Shown here: positions 7,880 to 16,612 of the stretch, in pieces
How positions within the stretch are numbered: the first letter of the stretch is position 1
How the letters are laid out: every line of letters starts with the position of its first letter
Assembly: GCF_014696825.1 (NCBI RefSeq)
Contig: NZ_JACJQU010000001.1
Location: 62,001 to 126,000 of the forward strand
Reading direction: 5' to 3'
Length of the DNA stretch: 64,000 nt
Origin: Anabaena sphaerica FACHB-251
Lineage (GTDB): Bacteria > Cyanobacteriota > Cyanobacteriia > Cyanobacteriales > Nostocaceae
Made by a program: the position numbers and the translations under genes
Notes under the pieces: model-generated
What the model saw: the letters and a program-made list of their open reading frames with translations, nothing else
Database searches by the model: none
What the model was told of the DNA's origin: nothing

Positions 7880-8755
7880 TTAAATTCCTTTTTTCACTAA
7901 GTCTTTATAGACAGGAATTTTGGACTTGAGTAGACTCCTGACAGCCTCTTCTAAATCTCCTTCTTGTAGTAAAGAATCTCCCATCAAAACTGCATTAATA
8001 CCAGCATCAGCCATCAAAGATAAATCAGCAGGTGTCTCAATTCCCGACTCACTGACAACCAAAATCCCTAAGTTTTGTAAATGCGATCGCCTAGCAGCCA
8101 TTAATTGCTGAGTAGTGCTAATATTCACACTAAAATCTTCTAAACTGCGGTTATTAATGCTGATAATACGTACATCATCTAACTTGAGTACACGATCTAA
8201 TTCAGTTAAATTATGAACTTCAACCACAGCATTCATTCCCAAATAGTGAATCACCCGCAAAAAGTTATTTATCTGCTGATCTGTAAGAATAGCAGCAATT
8301 AATAAAACTGCATCCGCACCTGCTGCTCTTGCTAAATAAATTTGGCAAGGATCAAGAATGAAATCTTTACACAACAGCGGTAATGCTATCCGATGTCGGA
8401 TAATCCGCAGATGATCAAAACCACCATGAAAGAATTTTTGGTCAGTAACGACAGATATACAAGTTGCTCCACCACGTTCATAAGATTTAGCGATCGCTAA
8501 AGGATCAAAATCTGCTGTAAGTATATCTTCGTCAGCAAATCTTTTTTTTACCTCTGCAATCAAGCTAGGTTTGTCAAGACTTTGCTGCAAAGCAGTAAAG
8601 AAATCTCTGACAGTCGGAGCAGCAGTTAATTGACGTTGCAAAGATGCGAGAGACATTTCTTGTTGTATTTGTGCAACTTCTAGCTTTTTCTGCCAGACAA
8701 TTTCTCTGAGTATGGGTTGCAGACGACTATTAGAGATAGTAATTGGGTAGTTCAT
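7880..8755 (-). CDS. trpC: Indole-3-glycerol phosphate synthase
   Basis: 291 residues, a (beta/alpha)8 enzyme that closes the indole ring in tryptophan synthesis. Diagnostic segments: PSLIAEVKKRFADEDI near 77-92 (catalytic Lys), LLCKDFILDPCQIYLA near 142-157 (KDF Lys), ISINNRSLEDFSVN near 198-211 (Glu/Asn region), VVSESGIETPADL near 237-249 and NAVLMGDSLL near 258. The N-terminal extension of about 30 residues is usual in cyanobacteria. It stands alone, not in a trp operon, as is typical for the phylum; a trpG-like gene is at 51.2 kb. Confidence 0.95.
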   Translation of the reverse strand: MNYPITISNSRLQPILREIVWQKKLEVAQIQQEMSLASLQRQLTAAPTVRDFFTALQQSLDKPSLIAEVKKRFADEDILTADFDPLAIAKSYERGGATCISVVTDQKFFHGGFDHLRIIRHRIALPLLCKDFILDPCQIYLARAAGADAVLLIAAILTDQQINNFLRVIHYLGMNAVVEVHNLTELDRVLKLDDVRIISINNRSLEDFSVNISTTQQLMAARRSHLQNLGILVVSESGIETPADLSLMADAGINAVLMGDSLLQEGDLEEAVRSLLKSKIPVYKDLVKKGI

Positions 8756-8834
8756 GATGAGAATGAATTAATAATTAATAATTAAGAGTTAAGGAATTTC
8801 TACCTTCATTTTTTCTCATAGCAAATTATGAGAA

Positions 8835-8977
8835 ATAAGTAGAAAGGCACAAAAAACCGTAGACGCGGAGCGGCTTCTCGAAGAGTAGTATGTAACGAAA
8901 AGTAAAATTGCCCAAAACCTCTTCCCTTTTGCCTATTGCCTTATCACAACGACAATTTTTAACACCCACCTACTTAT
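8835..8977. repeat. MITE-like element, copy 1
   Basis: Begins ataagtagaaaggcac and ends cacccacctacttat, so its ends are related inverted repeats (ATAAGTAGGTGG-type). The body holds ccgtagacgcggagcggc, ttctcgaagagtagtatg and gacaatttttaacaccc, all shared with copies at 30998..31146 (opposite orientation) and 58699..58799. No coding capacity. Confidence 0.75.
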
Positions 8978-9400
8978 ATCTGGGACAACATACCAATTTT
9001 GTCCAATCTTACATTTAAAAACCATGCAGGTGGGTTGACAAATCATCTTTAGTACCTGAAAATATTTCCGGTAAACATACACCCAATACTCATTGCTTAA
9101 GGGGGAGGGGAAAGGGGAAAGAATGAACGTAAGAATTCAGAATATATCTACGGCAAGCTACGCTAACAAAATCCAGAATGAACGATGGTTGCAGTTATTG
9201 CGGGGATGATCTGAAGAAAATCTCGATTGGAGAAAATCTTGACATGACAAGCATTCTGACTCCTGAATCCTGAATTCTTGCCCTTTACCCTTGACCCAAG
9301 TCAAATTATCAGTTGAAAATTACAAAGGGAGCAGTATTAAACCCACCCCTACGACTATTGCACAAATCTTAAACCGCACCAAGTAGTCCTTATTGGCATC
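8978..9400. other. Gene-free stretch between trpC and the hetP-like gene
   Basis: Apart from the MITE copy just before it I see no gene, RNA or clear regulatory element. There is a short atcctgaattcttgcc-type tandem (actcctgaatcctgaattc, near 9258..9278) like other short repeats in the window. Confidence 0.5.
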
Positions 9401-9679
9401 TTAAAAATGAATCCAACTTGACTTAAGGTTAAACATTTCCACCTCTTTTTTAGCAGTTTGATCTTGTCTAGAGCCACCGAGTAGGCAATTATTTTTGAGC
9501 AATCTGATATAAGTACGGTAGGGTATATAGTCGATAGGGTTGTGTCCAGAAAAACGCAACAGTAAAACACAAGCCCAGGAATACTTGCCGGCTATAATTG
9601 CCTTGACTATTTGTTCTATTTGTTCGGTATTAATTTTCTTATTAATTTGTCTATTATAATCAGCAACGTTTTGACTCAT
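9401..9679 (-). CDS. HetP-family heterocyst commitment protein homologue
   Basis: 92 residues from the ATG at 9679, chosen because AGGAG lies 8 bp upstream; a GTG nine bases earlier overlaps that site. The core IIAGKYSWACVLLLRFSGHN, continuing to PIDYIPYRTYIRLLKNN (about 30-67), is the signature of HetP and its paralogues (Asl1930, Alr2902, Alr3234 of Anabaena sp. PCC 7120), which commit cells to heterocyst fate or modulate it. The variable C-terminus is short compared with HetP itself (about 159 residues), so this is more likely a paralogue than hetP. It supports a heterocystous host. Confidence 0.85.
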   Translation of the reverse strand: MSQNVADYNRQINKKINTEQIEQIVKAIIAGKYSWACVLLLRFSGHNPIDYIPYRTYIRLLKNNCLLGGSRQDQTAKKEVEMFNLKSSWIHF

Positions 9680-10747
9680 GGTATGCACTCCTATGTGTGA
9701 ATGAAATCAAATCAATAGCTTGTCAGCTTTTCTTCATATTTCCGAATTCTCAGCACAGTTGAAGTAGTAGTAGATGATGCTGAGACAAACACCTGCTGAA
9801 GACAAATTTATAAACCTATATCAAGAGTTTTATCTGTTGTTACCGAAAGTAGGGGCTGATTTAACCAGCTAGAGCAACATTGTTGTTTGGACAAGAGATA
9901 TATAGCTAAAACCACCCCACCCCTACAGATTCAACTTATTGCACAAGCTACTTCTTTCATTAAGCCTACTCAAAGTTCAGCACTTGATAAATGAACTATT
10001 TTTTGATCGACTTGTCTATTTTTTCGCTCTTGCATTTTTTGATCATGCTTAATTCTGATAGCTTGTATTTCTAGCCGTAAATTTTCTAGATGGAGTAAGG
10101 ATTTCAGGTTTCGTATACTTCAACACATTGATTCTTTACAATTTATATATCTTTAGTCAGAGGTCTGATTTCTTTGTATACTTCAACACATTAATTTTTT
10201 ACAATTTATATATCTTTAGTAAGATGTTTCCTTGTTAGGAGGATATTGTTTACTAAAAGGTATTCCCTATGAGAGATGACCAGACGTATTTATATATAGT
10301 TCAATCCCCTTTATGGCTAATTAAACTTATTCAAATAAATCGAATACTTTTTCCCTATTTATCAAACAACATCGAGGTAAACCTAAATATATTACACTGG
10401 TTGACGAAATAAATTTTTACCATAACAAGTAGAGTCTCAAGATTTTACTTCCACTTAATTTAACTTGATTTGCCAAATAGATTGTTTGTAATTGCTTCAG
10501 GAATAAAATTTTTATTAGGGTATTTTATTATCCACAAAAAATTACTTAGTTCAGGATTTAATGCTCAGGATTTAAGGGGAAGAATATATGCAACAAAATA
10601 GAAGTTATGAATTTTTTATTGTTAAAATCAAATTTAAATCAATGAGATTTGTAAATTAATAGCGTTATTAATATCTATCAAACTGCCAATTCTGATTATG
10701 TTCAACCTAAGGGTAGATACATAATTAACTAATACTCAGGAGTAAGT
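9680..10747. other. Long intergenic region between hetP-like gene and kinase gene
   Basis: About 1.07 kb with no convincing ORF. It is the 5' region of both flanking divergent genes, so it probably holds their promoters, but no -10/-35 pair or NtcA box could be fixed by eye. The notable content is a 45-bp direct repeat pair at 10113..10220. The segment aggatttaatgctcaggatttaa near 10552 is a small direct repeat. Confidence 0.5.
10113..10220. repeat. 45-bp direct repeat pair upstream of kinase
   Basis: Copies at 10113..10157 and 10176..10220 start gtatacttcaacacatt and end atttatatatctttagt; they differ at two positions, and are spaced 63 bp start to start. Two copies only, so not a CRISPR. 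They could be paired binding sites or a slippage duplication in the leader of the histidine kinase gene. Confidence 0.8.
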
Positions 10748-12361
10748 ATGAATATGAATTTTGGGGATTTTGGGGATTCCATGTTAAAAAAACTCAACTA
10801 CGGGAGTTTTCATCCAGGATTGGAGTTAAAATTTGCTGATTTTCTCATCAATAAAATTGTAGATGCAGCTTTTTGTTTAGGAGAAAACGCGCAGTTTCTT
10901 TATGTCAATAATGCCACCTGCGATCTAACAGAGTATTCCCGCGAAGAATTACTTTCTATGAAGCTAAATGATTTAGATGTAGATTGTTCATCGCACAACT
11001 GGTCAGCACAATGGCAACATCTGACAAACCTAGAGAACCTCTCCTTTAAATCTCGCTATCGCACAAAGGAAGGACGAATATTTTTAGCTGCAATAAATCT
11101 TACTTATATACAATACCAAGACAGCGAGTTTTGCTGTGGTTTCATTCGGGAAAACAGTAACGAATTAGTAGATTTGAGTGTCCAAAAATGGATTGATGAA
11201 GGTAGAGAAATTAAAAAAAGTTTACAAAAAGAAAGTGCTAAAATTCAACCTCAACATATTGACACCTTACTGCGGCTCAGAGAGTCTAGATTTCGCACTT
11301 TGCTAGAAGCTACCAACGCTAGTATTTTTCTGCTTCAAGGTACACAAATTTGCTATGTAAATCCTGCTGCGGAGTTACTCACTGGCTATACAAAAAGGGA
11401 ACTGTTAGCAGGCTTTGATTTTAACCAACTTATCAAGACTCGAAAACCTAAACATCGGGAAGCAACTAACTCTGAACATCAGGAGATAAATATCCTTACC
11501 AAAGACGGTACAGAGCGATGGTTAGACGTTGCGGTAACTCGGTTTGATGGAGGCATAGATTTTCATGGTCAAGAAGTTGAAGTCTTTACAGCTATTGATA
11601 TCACAGATTACAAATATGCACAATTAGAATTGCGTCAGACTTTAAAACAAGCTAAAGAAATCAGCGAACTTAGAGCGAATGTTGTGGCTATGCTCTGCCA
11701 TCAATTTCGTACACCACTAAATGTTATTTCATTTTCTAATAGCTTACTCAAACGACATATAGATAGATGGAAAGGAGAAAAGAGCTTACTATTTCTTGGA
11801 CACATACAAACAGCGGTAGAACAAGTAAATCAGGTATTAGATGATATTTTATTCTTGGCTAAAACAGAATCATCAAAAGTTGGTTTTGAATCTAAACAAA
11901 TTAATTTAGTGGATCTGTGCCAGGATTTAATTGCAAAAATACTGATAGCTAATAGTGGCAAGTATATTGATTTTCATAGTCGAGGAAACTGTTTGAAAGT
12001 ATGGATTGATCAAAAATTACTGGAGCCTATTTTGAATAACTTGCTTGAAAATGCAATTAAATATTCTCCTATTGGCAGTGTGGTGGATTTAACGGTTGAT
12101 TGTGACCAAGAGACAATAACTTTTCAGATTAAAGATGAAGGTATTGGTATTCCCGAAGTAGATCAGCAAAGGCTTTTTGAACCGTTTTATAGAGGTAGCA
12201 ATGTTGATAAAATTTCGGGAACAGGACTGGGCTTATCGATTGTTAAAACTCTTGTTGACTTACATGGAGGTCAAATCAAAGTGGTTAGTGAAGTTGGTGT
12301 AGGTACTACATTTACTGTGGTGCTACCATCCGTTCCCTCTTGTGATTCTGAAATTGCTTAA
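10748..12361 (+). CDS. PAS-domain sensor histidine kinase
   Basis: 537 residues, soluble (no membrane segment). Two PAS domains: about 28-130 (FCLGENAQFLYVNNATCDLT) and about 178-292 (FRTLLEATNASIFLLQGTQI). HisKA follows with the phosphoacceptor His318 in AMLCHQFRTPLN, then HATPase_c with NLLENAIKYS (N box), DEGIGIPE (G1) and GTGLGLSIVK (G2). The start is supported by aggag five bases before the ATG. It is 48 bp upstream of a response regulator, its likely partner. The signal is unknown; PAS 1 lacks obvious haem or flavin residues that I can name. Confidence 0.93.
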   Translation: MNMNFGDFGDSMLKKLNYGSFHPGLELKFADFLINKIVDAAFCLGENAQFLYVNNATCDLTEYSREELLSMKLNDLDVDCSSHNWSAQWQHLTNLENLSFKSRYRTKEGRIFLAAINLTYIQYQDSEFCCGFIRENSNELVDLSVQKWIDEGREIKKSLQKESAKIQPQHIDTLLRLRESRFRTLLEATNASIFLLQGTQICYVNPAAELLTGYTKRELLAGFDFNQLIKTRKPKHREATNSEHQEINILTKDGTERWLDVAVTRFDGGIDFHGQEVEVFTAIDITDYKYAQLELRQTLKQAKEISELRANVVAMLCHQFRTPLNVISFSNSLLKRHIDRWKGEKSLLFLGHIQTAVEQVNQVLDDILFLAKTESSKVGFESKQINLVDLCQDLIAKILIANSGKYIDFHSRGNCLKVWIDQKLLEPILNNLLENAIKYSPIGSVVDLTVDCDQETITFQIKDEGIGIPEVDQQRLFEPFYRGSNVDKISGTGLGLSIVKTLVDLHGGQIKVVSEVGVGTTFTVVLPSVPSCDSEIA

Positions 12362-12409
12362 TACTCTATTTGTTAATCATTCTCTGTAACAACTTTTATT
12401 GGTTTCAAA

Positions 12410-13273
12410 ATGATACACGAATCGTCGAAAACAATTCTTGTAATTGAAGATCATGCTCTTACCCGCCATCTTTTCTTAAAGGGTCTTGAGGCTGAAGGTT
12501 TTGTAACGATAGGAGCAGAAAACGGCCAAGTTGGTATTCAGCAAGCAGAAGAGTATTTACCTGATTTAGTAATTTGTGATCTGATGATGCCAGTTATGGA
12601 TGGTTACAGTGTTTTAACTAGGCTGCGTCAAAATCATCTCACAGCAATTATTCCTTTTATTTTTCTCACAGCTAGTAACTCTAAGGCATCTATAAGAAAA
12701 GGGATGGAATTGGGAGCAGATGATTATTTAAGTAAACCTGCTACAATCGATGATTTGCTAAAAGCAATCACTATTCGATTAGAAAAGCAATCTCTTCTCC
12801 GCTCCTGGTATGCTGCTAGGTCTCATCCAATCTCAGAACTTCCAGCTACATCAGCAAATTCAGACTTAACCTTTCCCATGGTTCCCCACTTAAAAAAAGT
12901 TTTCGACTATATTGAAGCTCATTATCACCAAGGCATTACTTTATCTGATGTCGCTGAAGCTGTTGGTTATTCTCCAGCGTACTTAACGACCCAAGTATCC
13001 AAGCAAACAGGCGAAAGTGTTAACACTTGGATTGTCAAGCGACGTATGGCCGCAGCGCGTCCTTTACTGAAAAATACTAATCAGACTATTGAAGAAATTG
13101 CCATAAGACTGGGCTATCAAAATGCTTGTCATTTTTCCCGTCAGTTTCGTCAACATCATGGTTTATCTCCCACAATTTGGAGAAAACAACATCAATTAGT
13201 TCATGTTTCCGCAGCTTCAAACCTGCAATTTATCAAATCTCGCTCTCAGTTAACAAACGCTATTCCTTGTTAA
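12410..13273 (+). CDS. Response regulator, REC plus AraC-type HTH
   Basis: 287 residues. The REC domain (about 8-125) has the acidic pair ED13-14, phosphoacceptor Asp57 in VICDLMMPVMDG, Thr86 in FLTAS and Lys109 in YLSKP. A linker of about 40 residues leads to a double helix-turn-helix of the AraC/XylS type (about 162-262): GITLSDVAEAVGYSPAYLTT and then TIEEIAIRLGYQNACHFSRQ. It should bind DNA when phosphorylated by the upstream kinase. REC-AraC regulators are uncommon compared with OmpR or NarL types but occur in filamentous cyanobacteria. Confidence 0.94.
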   Translation: MIHESSKTILVIEDHALTRHLFLKGLEAEGFVTIGAENGQVGIQQAEEYLPDLVICDLMMPVMDGYSVLTRLRQNHLTAIIPFIFLTASNSKASIRKGMELGADDYLSKPATIDDLLKAITIRLEKQSLLRSWYAARSHPISELPATSANSDLTFPMVPHLKKVFDYIEAHYHQGITLSDVAEAVGYSPAYLTTQVSKQTGESVNTWIVKRRMAAARPLLKNTNQTIEEIAIRLGYQNACHFSRQFRQHHGLSPTIWRKQHQLVHVSAASNLQFIKSRSQLTNAIPC

Positions 13274-13277
13274 TTTG

Positions 13278-13601
13278 TTAACTATTCTTAGAGGTTGTAA
13301 ACTGCTGTATTACTAATTGTACAGATAAGGCTAACAAACCCAAAGCTACTATACCAAATATACCCGTTCCCAAAGCCACCACACCCACAACTAGGGTACG
13401 AACAGCGGAGCCTATATTCACCACCATTGGGTTATCGGAATGGATGGGTTTGGCAGCAAAGGTAGTGGCGATCGCTATCATCAAAGAATACATCGCAAAT
13501 GCGAATCCTCCCGACATTACCGCCCCCGTTATACATCGTAATGGTGTTGGTGGTACTTGTTCGGGAGTCTCTTTTGATGGCGTAACATTTGGTTCATTCA
13601 T
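13278..13601 (-). CDS. DUF3082 small membrane protein
   Basis: 107 residues from the ATG at 13601 (MNEPNVTPSKETPEQ). The open frame continues upstream to 13838, but there it only translates the GGGAACA tandem repeat (FPVPCSL units), so that extension is rejected. A Pro/Thr-rich cytosolic head is followed by two to three hydrophobic segments: GAVMSGGFAFAMYSLMIAIA, then VVGVVALGTGIFGIVALGLL continuing to a final helix. This matches the cyanobacteria/plastid DUF3082 family of unknown function. Overlaps nothing; convergent with the response regulator, 4 bp apart. Confidence 0.85.
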   Translation of the reverse strand: MNEPNVTPSKETPEQVPPTPLRCITGAVMSGGFAFAMYSLMIAIATTFAAKPIHSDNPMVVNIGSAVRTLVVGVVALGTGIFGIVALGLLALSVQLVIQQFTTSKNS

Positions 13602-13615
13602 AATTTGGTAATTGG

Positions 13616-13776
13616 GGAAAAGGGAACAGGGAACAGGGAAAAGGGAACAGGGAACAGGGAACAGGGAACAGGGAACAGGGAACAGGGAACAGGAATAGGG
13701 AACAGGGAATAGGGAACAGGGAACAGGGAACAGGGAACAGGGAACAGGGAACAGGGAACAGGGAACAGGGAACAGG
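13616..13776. repeat. Heptameric tandem repeat (GGGAACA)n
   Basis: About 20 units of gggaaca with a few variants (gggaata, gggaaaa). This is a short tandemly repeated repetitive (STRR) sequence of the kind known in heterocystous cyanobacteria. It forms the immediate upstream region of the DUF3082 gene. Confidence 0.95.
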
Positions 13777-13839
13777 AAAAATAAATAAGAATTGAATAAT
13801 AAAGAACTAATTTTTATTCCCCAGTCCCCAGTCCCCAAT

Positions 13840-14787
13840 TTACTTTAATATTTGAATTCCAGTTGCAATTGTCCGAGTTACAAACAATTCTAAATCCTCA
13901 TCAGGTATTGCTGATCGTATACGTTCCTTGACTACTTCTGCTTGTGCTTTTGATTCCACAATGGCAAATACTGAAGGTCCTGAACCTGACATCATTGTGC
14001 CTAAAACCCCTTCTTGACTAGCAAATAATTCGCGCAGTTGTAATACTTGAGGATAAGCTGGCAATACTACCTTTTCTAAATCATTGTGCATTTTTCGGCT
14101 AATTTCTGCCGCATCTTTATCTAAGATAGCTTTGACAATTTCTCCCGAATGAACTGCACTAGCACGAGCCGCTAAATCTTCGGTATTTTTAATATATGTG
14201 CTACCAAATACTTGCCGATAGGTTTTATAAGCCCAAGCTGTAGAAACTTCTAGACTATGGTATTTAGCTAATACTATATATATGTTATTTAAACTTGTTA
14301 AAGGAGAAAGTTGTTCACCTCTACCTGTAGCAATTACTGTTCCCCCAGAAACACAAAACGGCACATCTGAACCGAGTTGTGCGCCCAATTCTTCTAATTC
14401 TGATTTAGTTAATCCCAGGTTCCAGAGTAAATCTATCCCCACTAACACCGCTGCTGCATTTGTCGAACCTCCAGCTAACCCCGCAGCCACAGGAATCCGT
14501 TTTTTTACAGTAATATCCATCCCACCGAAATTATTAAAAGCATCGGGGAATTGCTTCGCCATCAGTGCGGCGGCTCGGTATGCTAGATTACTGTTATCTG
14601 TAGGTACTTGGGGGTGGTTGCAGTAAACACGAATCGCTTCCGTACTTGCGGCGTGTAAATCAATTTGGTCTGCAAGGTCGATACTTTGCAGTATCATCGC
14701 CAACTCATGATATCCATCAGGGCGGTCGCCAATGATTTCTAAATATAAGTTGATTTTCGCAGGTGCAATTAAACTATAAGAACGCAT
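13840..14787 (-). CDS. ispE: 4-diphosphocytidyl-2-C-methyl-D-erythritol kinase
   Basis: 315 residues, GHMP kinase of the MEP isoprenoid pathway. Seen: APAKINLYLEIIGDRPDGYHEL (with Lys10 and the substrate-binding Asp/Tyr/His) at the N-terminus, the ATP loop VAAGLAGGSTNAAAVLVG near 95-112, the catalytic-region LGSDVPFCVSGGTVIATGRG near 138-157, and GTMMSGSGPSVFAI near 258-271 (GHMP motif 3). The start MRSYSLIAPAKIN is right for the family. Lies upstream of DUF3082 and downstream of rsmA on the same strand; rsmA-ispE is a common cyanobacterial gene pair. Confidence 0.96.
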   Translation of the reverse strand: MRSYSLIAPAKINLYLEIIGDRPDGYHELAMILQSIDLADQIDLHAASTEAIRVYCNHPQVPTDNSNLAYRAAALMAKQFPDAFNNFGGMDITVKKRIPVAAGLAGGSTNAAAVLVGIDLLWNLGLTKSELEELGAQLGSDVPFCVSGGTVIATGRGEQLSPLTSLNNIYIVLAKYHSLEVSTAWAYKTYRQVFGSTYIKNTEDLAARASAVHSGEIVKAILDKDAAEISRKMHNDLEKVVLPAYPQVLQLRELFASQEGVLGTMMSGSGPSVFAIVESKAQAEVVKERIRSAIPDEDLELFVTRTIATGIQILK

Positions 14788-14800
14788 ATCAGTGGTAATT

Positions 14801-14899
14801 GGTCATTAGTCATTGGTCATTGGTCATTAGTCATTGGGCATTGGTTTATTTGCTTCTTCCAATTCCCACCAGTCCCCAGTCACCAGTCCCCAGTCACCT
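14801..14899. repeat. Heptamer repeats between rsmA and ispE
   Basis: Two STRR tracts: TTGGTCAT/TTAGTCAT units at about 14801..14843, and CCCAGTCACCAGTCC units at about 14867..14899. The second runs into the 3' end of rsmA and includes its stop codon, so the last residues of RsmA are repeat-derived. Confidence 0.8.
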
Positions 14900-15698
14900 G
14901 ATTTACCAGTGATACCCATTGTGAAACACTAAGGTCTTCGGCGCGAACTTGGGGATTAATATTTAATTGTTCCAGTAATTGCGTCAAGCGATCGCGATCA
15001 ATGACCGATTGCAAATTATTTCTTAACATTTTCCGCTTCGCCCCAAACCCTAATTTAACCAGATTTTCCAACTTTTTGGGGTCATTAGCAGGAATTTCTA
15101 TCTGTCGGGGGAGTAAGCGCACCACAGCGGAATCGACTTTTGGTGGTGGATAAAATGCACCAGCAGGAACTGTACAAATTAACTCACAATCTGCCAAATA
15201 CTGCACCCGCACCGACAACGCCCCAAAAGTTCTTGAACCTGGATTAGCATACAACCTTTCTGCTACTTCTTTCTGCACCAGTAGCACGATAGAGTCATAA
15301 GGTTCTGGGTTAGGGTTAGCAATAGTACCAAGTAACTTTTCAATAATTGGACCCGTAATATTGTAGGGAATATTGGCAACAACTTTATTTTGCTTTTGGA
15401 ACTTGGCAAAACCTGTCAGTTGGGATGCTACATCAAGAGTCAGAAAATCTCCTTGTAGAAGTAAAAAATTTTCCCTCTCGCCCAGTTGCTTCACCAGTAG
15501 TTTACACAAATCACGGTCAATTTCTACAGCAACTAAAGAATGAACTAAAGGTAATAAACGCCGAGTTAAAATTCCCGTACCCGGACCAATTTCCAGAATC
15601 CTATCATCTTCTTGACATTCTGCTGCTTTGACAATGGCGTTAAGTGCTTTTTCGCTTTTTAACCAGTGTTGAGCAAATTGCTTGCGCGGTTGCACCAT
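14880..15698 (-). CDS. rsmA: 16S rRNA (adenine1518/1519-N6) dimethyltransferase
   Basis: 272 residues, also called KsgA. Methylates two adjacent adenines of 16S rRNA helix 45. Seen: QHWLKSEKALNAIV near 10-23, SAM-binding motif I LEIGPGTGILTRRLL near 36-50, catalytic NIPYNITGPI near 109-118, and the C-terminal RKMLRNNLQS near 222-231. The start (MVQPRKQFAQHWL) is standard. The end of the gene overlaps the heptamer tract, giving the terminal VTGDW. Precedes ispE. Confidence 0.96.
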   Translation of the reverse strand: MVQPRKQFAQHWLKSEKALNAIVKAAECQEDDRILEIGPGTGILTRRLLPLVHSLVAVEIDRDLCKLLVKQLGERENFLLLQGDFLTLDVASQLTGFAKFQKQNKVVANIPYNITGPIIEKLLGTIANPNPEPYDSIVLLVQKEVAERLYANPGSRTFGALSVRVQYLADCELICTVPAGAFYPPPKVDSAVVRLLPRQIEIPANDPKKLENLVKLGFGAKRKMLRNNLQSVIDRDRLTQLLEQLNINPQVRAEDLSVSQWVSLVNQVTGDW

Positions 15699-15776
15699 TT
15701 ATATTTATTTCTCCATAATTATTAAAAAGAAAAATTTCCGCCAATAGTCTGAGATTTGGTTTTAAAGTTAATGTAT

Positions 15777-15870
15777 CTATAGCAGTGGACAAAGCGGTTA
15801 GGACATTCTGGAAAGCTCAAACTCAGTGATGGCAAGGGTTTTACTTTTGCCTTTTGCATGAGTGCCTCTT
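15777..15870. repeat. Dispersed repeat family A, diverged copy
   Basis: ctatagcagtggacaaagcg, gttaggacattctgg and aagggttttacttttgcc align with the three better copies at 22912, 50158 and 58798 (core gtggttaggacat ... agggttttactcctgac). It makes up most of the 320-bp gap between rsmA and the GerMN gene; the rest of that gap shows nothing I can name. Confidence 0.6.
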
Positions 15871-16019
15871 GCCTTCTGCTATGTCTTAGGGCTTGCTCCC
15901 AACCCCAATTGAAAATGTAAGCATTTCCAGAATACAACAGCAGTCAGCTATCAGCAGTAAAATCAGCTTGGTACTTGTCTGTAAGATTGGGTTAGTTACT
16001 TCAGCGCCAAAACATTACT

Positions 16020-16580
16020 ATGAACACTAAGATAAAATATATTTTACCCGTAATTTTATTAGCAGTTTGCGCCAGCATCAGCAGTTGTACTTCCAGCGAT
16101 ACTTCTGATAATACAAGTTCACCACCAACACAAAACAGCACAGTCTCCCCAACTCCCCTTAATTCTCCAGTCACATCTGAACCATTTTCCACCCAGCCAT
16201 CTCCAGATGCAACTTCTAAAGCTATTTCTGGGAAAACTACTCAAGTCACACTCTACACAAGTGATGCTCAATGTCAAGATTATGTTTCTAAACAAGCTTC
16301 AGTGTCAGCCGATGAACCCATGAACGAAGCCGTCGGGAAAATTTTAGAGCAACGAGATACCGCTGACTTTAGCTTGTCTGGGTATCGTGTAAACGTTAAC
16401 GACGGCGTTGCTACAGTTGATTTACGGTTAGCTCCTGAATCTAAGCGGCAAATAGTTTCTCTTTCTAGTTGTGAGCAGTTTGCTTTATTTGGTAGTCTCC
16501 GCAAAACCCTCACCAGTAACCCCCAATGGAAAATCAAAGATGTCCGCTTTACAGAGCGCGGTAAGGAAGTTGTTTTGTAA
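16020..16580 (+). CDS. GerMN-domain lipoprotein
   Basis: 186 residues. Lipoprotein signal with lipobox SISSC (Cys about 23), then a Ser/Thr/Pro-rich linker (about 24-70), then a GerMN domain: QVTLYTSDAQCQDYV, NEAVGKILEQ, YRVNVNDGVATVDLRL, and QFALFGSLRKTLTSNP near the end. In Bacillus GerM acts in sporulation and germination; in cyanobacteria these single-domain lipoproteins are conserved but their role is unknown, possibly in the cell envelope. Monocistronic, upstream of a repeat tract. Confidence 0.88.
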   Translation: MNTKIKYILPVILLAVCASISSCTSSDTSDNTSSPPTQNSTVSPTPLNSPVTSEPFSTQPSPDATSKAISGKTTQVTLYTSDAQCQDYVSKQASVSADEPMNEAVGKILEQRDTADFSLSGYRVNVNDGVATVDLRLAPESKRQIVSLSSCEQFALFGSLRKTLTSNPQWKIKDVRFTERGKEVVL

Positions 16581-16612
16581 GGTGACAGGTGACAGGGAAT
16601 AGGTGACAGAAA

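Noticed and set aside
9355-9570. Minus-strand 71-codon ORF
   Set aside because: Overlaps the HetP-like gene in another frame.
10113-10220. CRISPR array
   Set aside because: Only two repeats, 18-bp gap, no cas genes.
13616-13776. CRISPR or minisatellite gene
   Set aside because: Unit of 7 bp with no spacers; a typical STRR.
13602-13838. Upstream extension of the DUF3082 gene (FPVPCSL repeats)
   Set aside because: It is a heptamer tandem repeat read as protein; the family start is at 13601.
15722-15937. Minus-strand 71-codon ORF
   Set aside because: Lies over repeat family A; likely chance.
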